Assembly: GCA_048594725.1 (NCBI GenBank)
Contig: JBMDXA010000115.1
Location: 82,527-146,526, forward strand
Length of the DNA: 64,000 nt
DNA from: JAFDZV01 sp048594725
GTDB taxonomy: Bacteria > Bacteroidota > Ignavibacteria > OLB7
Direction of reading: 5' to 3'
In this document: positions 50,680 through 60,440 of the stretch, one piece after another
Layout: each line of letters opens with the position of its first letter
Numbering within the stretch: position 1 is the stretch's first letter
The notes under the pieces: generated by a model
Database searches by the model: none
What the model saw: the letters and a program-made list of their open reading frames with translations, nothing else
Told to the model about the DNA's origin: nothing
Position numbers and translations under genes: made by a program

Positions 50680-52983
50680 TCAACGTCGGATGACGGCTAC
50701 CTTGCCCACAACTGCGTCCTCGCCGCTATCGGAACCGGCGGCGATGATATAGACGCCGCTCGGGACCGGGTTGCCGCGGTCATCGAGGCCATCCCACAAT
50801 GCTACGGCTCCTCCGGGCGATGGAAACTGGCGTACCAGCGACCAGCGCGGGCCGAAGATCTTGATAACTGCATTGGCGGGCAGACCGCTGATGCGCAACG
50901 GCTCGGCGGAAGGAAGAATAAACGGTTGAGGTGATACCGAGAGCGTTTCCACGGTCTCGGGGGGCCGGACGGCGGCGGTGGTAAGTCTGTTGAGGCCGTT
51001 CGCGGTCCCAATATAAATATCTCCGGTCGCATCTACAGCTAGTATGGATCGCACATCGTTACTTACCAGCGGAGAATTTTCCTCGCTGAATCGCTGGCGC
51101 ACCGAATCCCCCTCCGGCGAAAGCAGAAAAACGCCCTGGTTGGTCCCCACCCATTTCCTGTTCAATGCGTCCACGGCGATCGAGCGCACCGGGATATCCC
51201 CCAGCGCACGAATGGTACGGAAGACCGGCCTTGTGGTCTCGCCGAAGACGAACGAGCTGGGATTGATGAGCACCGATATCCCCTTCTCGGTTCCAACCCA
51301 TACCTCCCCGAGACGATCCACTGCCACGGCCGTGGGCTTGTTCGTGGGAAGCCCCCCCTCCCCGGTCAGTATCGATTTCCAGATATCGTCCCCCTTGTCG
51401 CTCAGGGTTCCCCGGTCGTTGAAGGCATACAGCCCCTGGGAATTGGAGATCGGCTCCGGGCTTGCCAGCCACTTGGTGCCGTTGTCGTCGATGGCGATCG
51501 TGGAGAAGACCCGCGTGCGATTGTTGTCGTCATCGAACGACTCGAAGCCGCTTCCATCGCTCGACTCCTCTCCCGGCCGGAGCTTCACCACCAGGATCGG
51601 CCCGAGCGAGGAACGGTTGTCGTAGTTGGTGAACCAGGTGCGGCCATTGCCATCGGTTACCCCCTTGCCCACGATGATAAAGCCGGGATCGGCCGCATCG
51701 CCCCCCATGAACGCCGAGTTGCTCCCGTTGTACAGGGTGGCGCTCACCCCGGTATCGTTCGGGATGAACTGGGTGGTGGCCCGGCCGTAGGTTCCGGCCC
51801 AGACCGATCCGTTCTGCCCCGCCCCCACCTGCCACACGCCCCCGCTTCGCAACTGTGGCGGGTTCCCCTCGGCGAAACGCTGCCACGACCCGTTCCGGAA
51901 TCGGGAAAGCCCGTCGGCCGGCACCCCTCCGTACTGGGCATGCGCGGTCCAGAGGGCGCCATCGGTGGCGATGGTAAGATCGTTGAAGAGATTTCCGCCG
52001 GGAGCGTTCGGGGTCTTCACCGCGAGCGTGGTCCCCTGAAGCAGTGCAAAGCCCCTGTTCTGCAGTCCGGCACCGATGGTGCCGTCCGCGGCGACGGCCA
52101 CGGAGGTGACCGGAGCGATGGCATCGGCGAGATTGCGGAACGAGCCATCCTGATACCGGAACACGGTATTGCCGGCGGCGGCCGCCAGATGCACGCCCGA
52201 GGAGGCCAGGAAGATGGTGGTGTTCGGCAGATCGTCGCGCTTGCGAAAGCCGTCCCTGCTGATGGTATATCCTCCGGTCCGGGTTCCCACGAAGAGGGAA
52301 TCGCCCATCCCCACGAGTGCCGAAACCGAGTCGGCGGCATCCAGCACATACTGGCTCCAGGAGCTTGGCGCCGCCAGGTTGGAGCCATCCAGCGGGGCAT
52401 GCACCAGCCCCTTGTCGGTGCCCAGCCAGATGCGGCCGTTCCAGAATGCGATGGCGTTCACCGGCGTATTCTGCGGCACGGGACCGAACCGGAAATACGA
52501 TTCTATGAAGATGCTGTCGTCAGGATTATAGACTCCCACGCCGAACCCGGTCAGCACATAGACGCGCCCGTCATGAAAGCCGAAGCCGGTGATACTCCGG
52601 CTTGGGCGATCGGTCATCTTGGCGATCTCGGTGGCGTATCCCCAGCTTCCGCTGCCGCGGATGATGCTGATAAACCCGTTGCTGCTGCCGGCATAGACAT
52701 CGCCGGTAGCCGGGTCCACATCCACCGCGCTGGTATTGAGCGCCAGAAGCCCCTCGGTAGTATGATAGATCCGGAAGGAATCGGCCGGCGACCTGTAGGC
52801 CACCACGCCGCCGGTGGTGGCAACCCAGAACGCCCCCTCGGCGTCGAACGAGACATCGCGCGCCGAATTCAGAGCGCTGTAGACCGTCCATGAATAATTC
52901 TCCCCCACCTGTGCGAAAGCGGCCGGAGCAAGAACACAGACGAGCGCCAGAACGAACGTTGCTACCTTTGTCGGGAATCTCAT
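50680..52983 (-). CDS. Exported propeller-repeat protein with C-terminal FlgD-Ig-like domain
   Basis: 767 residues from the ATG at 52983. Signal peptide (KVATFVLALVCVLAPAAF, cut near FAQ). Many two-component-regulator propeller repeats (FDAEGAFWVATTGGVVAYR, VWVGTEKGISVLI, RKWVGTNQGVFLL, DIYIGTANGLNRL) make up two propellers. The C-terminal 85 residues are a FlgD-like Ig domain (WDGLDDRGNPVPSGVYII), the kind of tail that often carries type IX sorting signals. A binding or sensing role at the cell surface is likely; no kinase is attached. Confidence 0.85.
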   Translation of the reverse strand: MRFPTKVATFVLALVCVLAPAAFAQVGENYSWTVYSALNSARDVSFDAEGAFWVATTGGVVAYRSPADSFRIYHTTEGLLALNTSAVDVDPATGDVYAGSSNGFISIIRGSGSWGYATEIAKMTDRPSRSITGFGFHDGRVYVLTGFGVGVYNPDDSIFIESYFRFGPVPQNTPVNAIAFWNGRIWLGTDKGLVHAPLDGSNLAAPSSWSQYVLDAADSVSALVGMGDSLFVGTRTGGYTISRDGFRKRDDLPNTTIFLASSGVHLAAAAGNTVFRYQDGSFRNLADAIAPVTSVAVAADGTIGAGLQNRGFALLQGTTLAVKTPNAPGGNLFNDLTIATDGALWTAHAQYGGVPADGLSRFRNGSWQRFAEGNPPQLRSGGVWQVGAGQNGSVWAGTYGRATTQFIPNDTGVSATLYNGSNSAFMGGDAADPGFIIVGKGVTDGNGRTWFTNYDNRSSLGPILVVKLRPGEESSDGSGFESFDDDNNRTRVFSTIAIDDNGTKWLASPEPISNSQGLYAFNDRGTLSDKGDDIWKSILTGEGGLPTNKPTAVAVDRLGEVWVGTEKGISVLINPSSFVFGETTRPVFRTIRALGDIPVRSIAVDALNRKWVGTNQGVFLLSPEGDSVRQRFSEENSPLVSNDVRSILAVDATGDIYIGTANGLNRLTTAAVRPPETVETLSVSPQPFILPSAEPLRISGLPANAVIKIFGPRWSLVRQFPSPGGAVALWDGLDDRGNPVPSGVYIIAAGSDSGEDAVVGKVAVIRR

Positions 52984-53229
52984 ACGGTACCGTAGATTTA
53001 CGAAAGAGCTGGTTGGAATCGCCTCACGGCCCCATACCGGGGCCCACGGAGCGACGATGCATTGCAAAGAATATTCGCGCCGGGCGCGATGCAAGGCATT
53101 TAGAGCTTCTACCACCATGCCCGCAGCAGGAGGGCATCACGCCGCCGATCGCCCGTGGCAACCGGCGGGTCCATCCTCTCGGCTACGTCATTCTGGCAGA
53201 TGCTCTTCGGGCTCCTGAGGGTTCCAGGC

Positions 53230-53739
53230 TCAGTGTTTCGAAGGGGGGATATCGGAAGCCGGAGCGGCGCCGGAGGGGATGGCGCGGAGCAGATTGACCA
53301 TCTCTATGCCCGCCTGCGCTGCCTCCCAGCCCTTGTTGCCGGCCTTGGTTCCGGCACGCTCGATCGCCTGTTCGATGGTATCCACCGTCAGCACGCCGAA
53401 CAGGCAGGGGATGCCGCTGGTCATCATCGCCGAGGAGATTCCCTTGGTAGCTTCTCCGGCAACATGGGTGAAATGCGGGGTGGCGCCCCGTATCACCGCG
53501 CCAAGCGCGATCACCGCGTCGTAGCCCCCGGCCTCGGCCAGGCGCTTCACCACCAGCGGGACCTCGAATGCGCCGGGACAATAAACAATCGTAATATTGT
53601 TCTCATCTCCCCCATGCATTCTGATGCAGTCGAGCGCACCATCCAGCAATCGTTTGGTGATGAAATCGTTCCATCTGGTGACCACGATAGCATAGCGGTG
53701 CCCGGAAGCATCGAGCGACCCTTCGATAACAGTTGCCAT
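53230..53739 (-). CDS. ribH: 6,7-dimethyl-8-ribityllumazine synthase
   Basis: 169 residues. Substrate-binding RWNDFITKRLLDGALDCI, the PGAFEVPLVVKRL motif, GAVIRGATPHFTHVAGEATK with the catalytic His, and GIPCLFGVLTVDTIEQAIER are all present. It condenses ribityl-amino-uracil with dihydroxybutanone phosphate in the penultimate riboflavin step. Length is normal; the tail (APASDIPPSKH) is slightly extended. It is divergent from the DUF547 gene. Confidence 0.96.
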   Translation of the reverse strand: MATVIEGSLDASGHRYAIVVTRWNDFITKRLLDGALDCIRMHGGDENNITIVYCPGAFEVPLVVKRLAEAGGYDAVIALGAVIRGATPHFTHVAGEATKGISSAMMTSGIPCLFGVLTVDTIEQAIERAGTKAGNKGWEAAQAGIEMVNLLRAIPSGAAPASDIPPSKH

Positions 53740-53832
53740 ACAAGGTTATTCCGGTGATTCAAGCCAGGCTGCGGCCCTGGGTACTTGGGGGCCGGCAGCG
53801 CGAAAAACAGGTCGAAATATAAGGAATACGCG

Positions 53833-54585
53833 ATGACTCGATCGAACAAAACTCTTCGTGACCTCCTCTGGCTCCTCCCGGCCCTGCTCCTCTGCGCGGG
53901 CACCAGGGTACAGGCGGCACCGCAGGAGTTCGATCATTCCAGGTTCGACGGGGTTCTCTCCTCGGCCGTCAACGGCGGCAGGGTGGATTACGCCAAGTTC
54001 CGGGCGAGCACTGCCTTCACCTCCTATCTGGCATCGCTGGAGCGCGCCAACGTGGCAGCGCTCCCAGCCGACGAGCAGCTCGCCTTCTGGATCAACGCCT
54101 ACAACGCCCTCACCATCAGGAACGTGCTCGATAATCCCGGGCTCCAGCGCCCCACCGATATAAAGGGATTTTTCGATGGAAGGAAGTTCAAGGTGGCCGG
54201 CAAGCTGCTGACGCTCAACGATATCGAGAACGGCATCATCCGCGCGCAGTTCAAGGAACCGCTTATTCATTTCGGCCTGGTGTGCGCGGCCCGTAGCTGC
54301 CCGCCGCTGCTGGGTCGAGCCTACACCGTCCGGAACATCCGCGCCACGCTGGCGGCAAACGCACGCGCCTACCTCGCCTCCCCCTACAACCGCTACGACG
54401 CCAAGGGGAACGCGCTGGTGCTCTCGAAGATCTTTGAATGGTACAAGGGAGATTTCGGCGGCGAGAAGGGCATCCGGGAGTTCGTCAGAACCTACGGCAC
54501 GCAGCAGATGAAGAACGCGCTGGCCGCCTCGCCCGCCATGCCGGTCACCTACATGGAGTACGACTGGACGGTGAATGGAAAGTGA
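53833..54585 (+). CDS. DUF547 family exported protein
   Basis: 250 residues from the ATG at 53833 with AAGGA upstream. Signal peptide (LLWLLPALLLCAGTRVQAA), then the DUF547 hallmarks FWINAYNALTIRNVLDNPG, IENGIIRAQF, HFGLVCAARSCPPLLGRAY and LSKIFEWYKGDF. The family has a papain-like/transglutaminase-like look but no established activity. It is followed directly by a heptamer tract. Confidence 0.9.
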   Translation: MTRSNKTLRDLLWLLPALLLCAGTRVQAAPQEFDHSRFDGVLSSAVNGGRVDYAKFRASTAFTSYLASLERANVAALPADEQLAFWINAYNALTIRNVLDNPGLQRPTDIKGFFDGRKFKVAGKLLTLNDIENGIIRAQFKEPLIHFGLVCAARSCPPLLGRAYTVRNIRATLAANARAYLASPYNRYDAKGNALVLSKIFEWYKGDFGGEKGIREFVRTYGTQQMKNALAASPAMPVTYMEYDWTVNGK

Positions 54586-54590
54586 GGGGG

Positions 54591-54622
54591 ATTTTCGATT
54601 TACGATTTTGGATTTTCGATTG
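54591..54622. repeat. Heptamer tract (reverse-complement form) after the DUF547 gene
   Basis: ATTTTCG ATTTACG ATTTTGG ATTTTCG ATTG: the AATCGNA repeat read on the other strand. It starts 5 bases after the stop codon of a plus-strand gene, so its orientation relative to the gene is the same as at the minus-strand loci. Confidence 0.85.
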
Positions 54623-54743
54623 GAAGAACGTCAAACAGCGACTGACGACTGACATCGGGCACAGCCCGCGGACGGACCACGGACTGTGATCGCGCACCGA
54701 CCATTCGCTCTTCATCCAGGATCTATTATCTGCCAACGCCCCT

Positions 54744-55217
54744 CTACTTCTCCGGCAGATCCATCTCGAAGCGTCCCACGATGGGATAGGGGCAGCAGCC
54801 CCCCACTTCTCGGAGGCTCACATCGCGCACGGTATCGCTCCGGTTGCCGCGTGTAGCCACCAGCAGGAAGAAATTGCCGGACATCCCCGCAATACTGGTA
54901 CGGGTATGGGATGCGCCGGTGTAGGGGATAGAATCGAAGAAGGTGGTATCGCCGGCAGCGGCGCGCAGCAGGCGCACGGAGGCATCGGCAACGAAGCGGC
55001 GGCGGATCAGCGTGGTATCCACGATCACCAGGTTCCCCCCGCGCGTCACCTGCACGGTAGTATCCACCCCGACGGTATCGCGCACGGCCACCTCCAGCGG
55101 TATCGGCACCGGGCCGCAGCTCACCCCCACGCAATTATCCTCCTGGCAGCCGTGCAATCCGGCGATAGCGATCAGCAGCGCCACGGCATGCAGAAACCAC
55201 TGGCTCTGGGGCCTCAT
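54744..55217 (-). CDS. Small exported or lipoprotein-like protein, last gene of the DprE operon
   Basis: 157 residues from the ATG at 55217, placed between GGAGGA and the stop of the glycosyltransferase gene, which ends two bases earlier. Signal peptide (WFLHAVALLIAIAGLHGC) has a Cys where a lipobox would be, but His before Gly is atypical. The mature chain has strands with TTVQVTRGGN and VRLLRAAAGD and two CC/CxxxxxC sites. Family unknown. The tight spacing places it in the same operon as the arabinose-type genes. Confidence 0.72.
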   Translation of the reverse strand: MRPQSQWFLHAVALLIAIAGLHGCQEDNCVGVSCGPVPIPLEVAVRDTVGVDTTVQVTRGGNLVIVDTTLIRRRFVADASVRLLRAAAGDTTFFDSIPYTGASHTRTSIAGMSGNFFLLVATRGNRSDTVRDVSLREVGGCCPYPIVGRFEMDLPEK

Positions 55218-55218
55218 A

Positions 55219-56982
55219 TCAATCCTCCTCCAATGCTTGAATGTCGTTCTCCGAATCACCGGCCGCAAGGCCCGCTCTCCGGTTCGGCAGAAACGCGGAG
55301 TAGCGATAACTGCTGAAGACCAGGGTATAGCCGGGCGGCACAAACACCGCCGGGTCCAGCACTCTGTGGCGCATCAGCTTGTCGTTCTCCCACACATAGA
55401 GGGTGGAATCGCTGCCGGCCGCAGCCTGGCGGGCGAACCACTCCCTGAACTCCGCGGTATCCGCCGGAGGCTTCAGCCGCCGCACGGTGAGGTCATCGCG
55501 CCACCCTATATCGGCTCCGCCGAGATAATAGCTGATCTGCGGGTTCCGCTCGAATCCCACGGCCACCAGATCGCGGAATCCCTCCCGCTCCACGAACCGC
55601 GCAAATGCCCTCCCGCCATTGTCGTAGCGGGTGCGATCGCTCACGAACATCGTATACACGCTCACCAGAAATGCGGGAACCAGGATGGTGGCCGGCAGCC
55701 ACTTTTTCAGCGCGGCGGGAGGATCACGGCGCAGCAGCAGAACGGTTCCCAGAATAGCCAGCCCCAGCAACCCGAGCAACGGCAGAATCTCCAGCGAGGA
55801 TTCCGCCAGCCCCGGACGGAACGCGAGCAGATCGGCGGCGAACGCCTTTACGCCGGTGCGCCACTCCTGGCGCAGAGCCCAGGCCACGGCGGCAATGGTG
55901 GCTCCGGCGAGCAGCGCAAACGTCCTGCGCGGCAGAAGCCCCTCGCAGGCGCGCACCAGCTCCCTGGCGCCGATCAGCGCGCCCGGCACCAGCATCGGCA
56001 GCAGATAGAACTCAAGCTTGGTGCTCATCGCCGAGAAGATGACGAAGAAGACCCCGAACCAGATTCCAAGCAGCTTCCAGCCCGGATCGCTCCCCCTGAA
56101 AGGACGGGCCAGACCGTAGGCGCACCACGCCACCCCGCAGGGGAAGAGCACCAGCATCTGGTTGAAGAAATACAACGGCGACTTCTCGTTCCCCTCGATC
56201 CCATGCACCACCCGGTCGAACATCTGCGACTGCTGCAACAGGAACAAAGGATCGCCACCGCCATGCCGCAGCACCATGAACGCATGCCACGGCAGCGCCA
56301 CCGCAAGCGCGGCGCCGATCATCACCAGCAGATTCCGGGTTCCCCTGCCCCGCTCCCCGGCCGGCAGCACGAAGATCCACGCAACGTACACCGGCAACAT
56401 CACCCCGGCAACAAAGAGCTTCGTCATCAGCGCCGCGCCGATTGCGGCACCGCAGAGCGCCGGATACAGGAGCGACGAGCGTTCCCGCGCCACGAGCGCC
56501 AGATGCACGCCCAACGCCAGGAAGAACAGGAGCATGGAATCGAACTGCGCCTGCCGGGCGTAGAAATCCACGAAGGGGTTGAGAGCGAACAGGAGCGCGG
56601 CAATCGCGCCGACGCGTATGCCGGCCAGCCGCCGGCCGATCAGATAGACCAGCAGCGTGGTAGCTGCCCCGCAGAGCGCCGATGGCAGACGGGCGGCGAA
56701 CTCGTTGACACCGAACAGGAGAAACGAAACCGCGGAGGACCAGATATACAACGGCGGATGAAGTGCGGAGTAGAGCCCATCGATGGCGAAAGAGGATTGA
56801 TCGAGCCATCCTCCGTAGCGGAGTATCCCCCATGCCCGCACCGCATACAGTCCCTCGTCCCAGGCCTGCATATCGATGAAGCCGAGATTGACCAGCCGGA
56901 GCATGCCCACCCCCAGCAGCAGAAGCGGCAGGGCTATCCTGCCGGCCGGCTCCGGGCGCAGCCAGCCGGAACGAGCGGCCAT
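55219..56982 (-). CDS. GT39/ArnT-like membrane glycosyltransferase
   Basis: 587 residues with about eleven hydrophobic helices. The first loop carries MQAWDEGLYAVRAWGI, the DE-x-Y catalytic motif of GT39/GT83-type enzymes that use polyprenyl-phosphate sugars. A soluble C-terminal tail of about 150 residues follows (YYLGGADIGWRDDLTVRRL). Start codon and upstream stop overlap (TAATG). Its place directly after DprE1- and DprE2-like genes suggests that it uses the polyprenyl-phosphate pentose they may make; that is inference. Confidence 0.82.
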   Translation of the reverse strand: MAARSGWLRPEPAGRIALPLLLLGVGMLRLVNLGFIDMQAWDEGLYAVRAWGILRYGGWLDQSSFAIDGLYSALHPPLYIWSSAVSFLLFGVNEFAARLPSALCGAATTLLVYLIGRRLAGIRVGAIAALLFALNPFVDFYARQAQFDSMLLFFLALGVHLALVARERSSLLYPALCGAAIGAALMTKLFVAGVMLPVYVAWIFVLPAGERGRGTRNLLVMIGAALAVALPWHAFMVLRHGGGDPLFLLQQSQMFDRVVHGIEGNEKSPLYFFNQMLVLFPCGVAWCAYGLARPFRGSDPGWKLLGIWFGVFFVIFSAMSTKLEFYLLPMLVPGALIGARELVRACEGLLPRRTFALLAGATIAAVAWALRQEWRTGVKAFAADLLAFRPGLAESSLEILPLLGLLGLAILGTVLLLRRDPPAALKKWLPATILVPAFLVSVYTMFVSDRTRYDNGGRAFARFVEREGFRDLVAVGFERNPQISYYLGGADIGWRDDLTVRRLKPPADTAEFREWFARQAAAGSDSTLYVWENDKLMRHRVLDPAVFVPPGYTLVFSSYRYSAFLPNRRAGLAAGDSENDIQALEED

Positions 56983-58526
56983 TACCGGGCGCCCGGAGTA
57001 TCGTTCGCGGCCGGCGCCGGCTCCCCGGCGTGGCTCTCCCCGGCATCCCCTGCCCGGTGGCGGCGCTCCGAGGGGATCTCATCCTCCGGCTGCCACTCGG
57101 CGAACAGGCGGCGATAGAGATTCGTCTCCAGCAGTCCCTCAGGATCGCACGCCTTCTTCAGCCGCATGAAGCGTTCCACGGTCTCCCGTCCCAGATAGCG
57201 CCGCGCCGCGCGGGCCTGCAGGGTGCTGTCCTTTGCCAGATAGAAGCGCCCTCCCGCATCCAGCACGATCTCATCGAACCGCCCGGCCATGCCCCAGATA
57301 TCGCGGCGGTTATCCGGGGTTATCCGGAAATCGAGCGCCAGGGAGTACCCATCCACGGCGTGAGTGAGCGGAAAGGGATCTTTGCGATGGCGTTTGAAGA
57401 CCGCCAGGTACGGAGGGTAGCCGAGTTTCTGTGCCAGCCGCAACTGCTCGCCGAACACATGCTCGGCGTTTTCGGCCGGGATGAAGCTCTGATACTGGAT
57501 CAAGCCACCCTCCCCGTAGGCGCGTTTCCAGTTGGGGACATAATCGAGCAGAAAGGCGAACGCCGCATGCGACTGCCGGAAGGGCTTTCCCCGGTCCAGA
57601 AGCGCGCTGGAGCGGAACTTCGCCATGTTGACGGCCCGCAGGCCGGTATTGTTCATAAACGGGCGCATGAACCGCCAGAGGATCGACTTGGGAAAGAGCC
57701 CCAGAATGGTATCGGGAAGCTCCTGGGCATCCACCCGGAGCGTCTGCACGGGATTCTTGTCCTCTCCCGGCTTCAGGTAGTGCGCCTCGTGCACCTGGCC
57801 CCGTCCCAACTGCCTCCCCCTGGCAAAGCCATCGATCCATCCCACCAGATAATCCGCGCCCTGGTAGCGCTGCTCGAACACATCGAACATATCGTGGAGC
57901 GATTTCACATTGATGGCGATCACATCCAGCAGGCCGGAATAGACACGTTTCAACTGGAGCGTGACGCTGGTGATGCAGCCCAGCATGCCGAACCCGCCGA
58001 TAGCGCCGTAGAAGAGCTCCTGATTCTCATCGCGCGAGCAGCGCACCAGCTCCCCGGCCGGAAGCAGAATCTCCAGCTCCGTGATATGTTCGCCGAACGT
58101 GCCGACCTTGAAATTGTTCTTCCCGTGGATATTCATGGAGGCACATCCCCCCAGCGTGGGGAACATCGTTCCCGGCACCACCGGCGGCCACCAGCCATCC
58201 GGGAGGGTGTACTCCCAGATCTGGCGGATGCTGGCTCCGGCCTCGGCTCGTATCAGGCCGGTAGCGGGGTTCCACTCCAGAATTCTGGAGAAGCGGGTCA
58301 TATCGAGGATGATATTCTCGGCGTTGAGGGCGGCATCGCCGTAGCTGCGCCCTGCTCCCCGGAAGCCGATGGAACGTCCGGAGCGGCGCGCTGTCTCGAA
58401 CACATCGCGAATCCCCTGCAACGTCGACGGGCGATAGACATAGGAGACCGCATCGGTGCTCATCCCCCATCCGGAGACCATCTCGATATGCTGTGCCGGA
58501 AATATGTAGGGTTCCTCTGTGCTCAT
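56982..58526 (-). CDS. DprE1-like FAD-dependent oxidoreductase
   Basis: 514 residues from the ATG at 58526 (MSTEEPYIFPAQHIEMVSGW). FAD-binding PCMH domain: SIGFRGAGRSYGDAALN, VPGTMFPTLGGCASMNIHGK and GAIGGFGMLGCITSV. The C-terminal half (FLLDYVPNWKRAYG, YQSFIPAENA) matches decaprenylphospho-ribose 2-oxidase. In actinobacteria DprE1 and DprE2 turn decaprenyl-phospho-ribose into the arabinose form. A DprE2-like SDR is encoded just upstream. A DprE1 pair outside actinobacteria is known but less usual. Confidence 0.88.
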   Translation of the reverse strand: MSTEEPYIFPAQHIEMVSGWGMSTDAVSYVYRPSTLQGIRDVFETARRSGRSIGFRGAGRSYGDAALNAENIILDMTRFSRILEWNPATGLIRAEAGASIRQIWEYTLPDGWWPPVVPGTMFPTLGGCASMNIHGKNNFKVGTFGEHITELEILLPAGELVRCSRDENQELFYGAIGGFGMLGCITSVTLQLKRVYSGLLDVIAINVKSLHDMFDVFEQRYQGADYLVGWIDGFARGRQLGRGQVHEAHYLKPGEDKNPVQTLRVDAQELPDTILGLFPKSILWRFMRPFMNNTGLRAVNMAKFRSSALLDRGKPFRQSHAAFAFLLDYVPNWKRAYGEGGLIQYQSFIPAENAEHVFGEQLRLAQKLGYPPYLAVFKRHRKDPFPLTHAVDGYSLALDFRITPDNRRDIWGMAGRFDEIVLDAGGRFYLAKDSTLQARAARRYLGRETVERFMRLKKACDPEGLLETNLYRRLFAEWQPEDEIPSERRHRAGDAGESHAGEPAPAANDTPGAR

Positions 58527-58534
58527 AACCGAAG

Positions 58535-58580
58535 GAAGAAGTCCAGAAGTCAAAGGGTCCAGGAGTCAGAAGTCGGACCG
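58535..58580. repeat. GAAGTCC/GGAGTC-type short interspersed repeat upstream of the DprE1-like gene
   Basis: Same type of degenerate 7-8 base array as 4913-4985, again directly upstream of a start codon on the minus strand. Confidence 0.6.
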
Positions 58581-58644
58581 ATCAGGATGGATACGGGTCT
58601 GGTTGGCCGTCATCAGCATAGTTCCTTCTGCATACCATCCCGAC

Positions 58645-58665
58645 AATCCAAAATCGCAAATCGTC
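58645..58665. repeat. Heptamer AATCGNA tract (3 units) touching the SDR stop codon
   Basis: AATCCAA AATCGCA AATCGTC, the last unit overlapping the stop codon at 58664-58666. Confidence 0.8.
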
Positions 58666-59419
58666 AGATGCTCAGACGACGGAACAGCACCGACGGGATG
58701 GAGCGCACTACCAGGCCGACGAAGCGCCAGCGCCCCGGAATGTATGCCACGGTCTTTCCCTTGCGCGCTGCGGCGATGATAAGTTCGGCGGCGCGATCGG
58801 CCGGGATCAGCCAGAACAGTCCCGGCAGCCCCTGGGTCATGGCCGTATCGATGAACCCCGGCTTGACGGTGGTAACCCTGACGCCATAGCGGGCAAGCCG
58901 GTTGCGCAGAGCTTCCAGGTAGGTGTCGAGCGCCGCCTTGCTGGTGCAGTAGGCGGGATTGCCGCGCCGCCCCCGGTCGCCGGCGATAGAGGAGATCCCC
59001 ACGATCGTGCCCCGCCTGGTGCGCTCGAAACGGCGGGCGGCCTCGTTCAGCCAGGCCATGGCGCCGAGCGTATTCACCTCCATGATAGCGGCATCCTTGC
59101 CGGTATCGTATTCATCCTCGGTCACTTTGGGCATGATGCCGGCCGCATAGAAAATCGCATCGACTCCCCCCAGGCGTCCGGCCAGATCCTGGAAAAGCGC
59201 CGGCACCGCAGCGCGATCCAGCACATCGTGCGGGGCGATGATGGCCCTCTCCTCGCCGCAATCGCGGTTGATCTCATCGCGCACCCCTTCCAGCTCGCCG
59301 GCGCGCCGGGCCACCAGGGCCACGCGGCATCCGTGGCGTGCAAGACGGCGGGCGAGCGCCTGGCCGACGCCGGAGGAGGCGCCGACAACGATCGCATGGT
59401 TCCAGGGGAGCTTATCCAT
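58664..59419 (-). CDS. DprE2-like short-chain dehydrogenase
   Basis: 251 residues. NAD(P) motif VVGASSGVGQALARRLA, YAAG, and catalytic Ser-Tyr-Lys in GISSIAGDRGRRGNPAYCTSK, then KPGFIDTAMTQ; the C-terminal RRLSI and the IPGRWRFVGLVVRSIP segment resemble DprE2, which reduces the 2-keto intermediate made by DprE1. First gene of the DprE2-DprE1-GT39-lipoprotein operon. Confidence 0.86.
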   Translation of the reverse strand: MDKLPWNHAIVVGASSGVGQALARRLARHGCRVALVARRAGELEGVRDEINRDCGEERAIIAPHDVLDRAAVPALFQDLAGRLGGVDAIFYAAGIMPKVTEDEYDTGKDAAIMEVNTLGAMAWLNEAARRFERTRRGTIVGISSIAGDRGRRGNPAYCTSKAALDTYLEALRNRLARYGVRVTTVKPGFIDTAMTQGLPGLFWLIPADRAAELIIAAARKGKTVAYIPGRWRFVGLVVRSIPSVLFRRLSI

Positions 59420-60440
59420 ATTATTTCAATCTGAAACGGCAAGGAAATCAAGATGCAATGTCGAGCCGGGCATGATCCGGACACCGCATCCCGGTGTAGC
59501 GGAGAGTTTTCCCTCCGGCATCATGACGATGCGGGAAGCACCCGGCATGAAAGCGGCCAAAATACGTGGCAATTGCCAGATCACCGCATACCGATTGGTA
59601 ATTCCCCCTATGACAGCATCCATCATTTTTATTTCACGGGAGGGGAAGCGAGCTCATCCAGTGGCACCATTATTGTTCAATCTTGTGACGGAACGTGACC
59701 GGATAGCTTCCGAGAGCACTCGCTCGATTGTCCCAGAAGTAGGGAACTACGTCAAGAACATGGGACATCGGTGGCAGGCGGTTGTTGTTGGAGCGGGCTT
59801 CGGCCATATCCTGTATTGTTCGTCATCCGTTGTCGTGAATTGGGGAGAGGGTCATACGTCCATCGATCCTGAACTCTGAACTGCCTTTTAGGTCGAGGCT
59901 GTTCACCCCCTACGATTCGGGTCAGGTCCAGCGAACGTAGCGGGAATCACTAAGGGAATGCACACATGGGTCCGTGTGCGAATCGGTGTTTGTACCCCTC
60001 TCCCTGTCTTATTTATCCCAGAACCCGAAAGAATACCGGAACGGAGGATGAGCCCATTCTTCCCTGCTGTTCCAAACGCATGTGCGAGCTGTCGATTCCT
60101 CCCTCTGATTCGTGACAGCCGATCGCTCTTGATCGTTCTTCTTTATACTACTTCGCTTCTCCGGTTTCCGCCGGTTGTCCGGGCCTCTGTTGCAGATGCG
60201 CCGGAGAACGTGTTCGGAAGCCGCACGCGAAGATTCTCATTCGATGGTGCGGAGAGGGCGCGATGCGCTCCAGGAGGCATGCGGATCTGGAGGTCCAAAT
60301 AACGTACTTCAGGCATGCCGCCAGTTGGTACAATCCTCCGCCGGGGCTAACAATCATCCGGTACGCTACGTTGCTACTGGTGAGGCACGCCCCATCGATA
60401 TCATTGGTCTCTTGATTCTTCACCCAAGGGAGGTCCGGCA
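59420..60440. other. Long gap upstream of the DprE operon
   Basis: A plus-strand stretch ending at 59879 stays open for 213 codons, but I recognise no domain or ribosome site and do not call it a gene. Around 59897-59976 lie a GGTCAGGTCC, a GATTC/GAATC pair and a GCACAC-N8-GTGTGC hairpin that look like a structured RNA, but no family is matched. The rest holds nothing I can name. Confidence 0.55.

Noticed and set aside
59238..59879. 213-codon plus-strand open frame
   Set aside because: No domain, no ribosome site, and its first part overlaps the SDR gene in antisense; not called as a gene.
59897..59950. Possible SRP (4.5S) RNA: GTTCACC and GGTCAGGTCC in the right order
   Set aside because: The GGAA-type tetraloop and the AGCAG side of the conserved internal loop are missing, and extra bases separate the two motifs.
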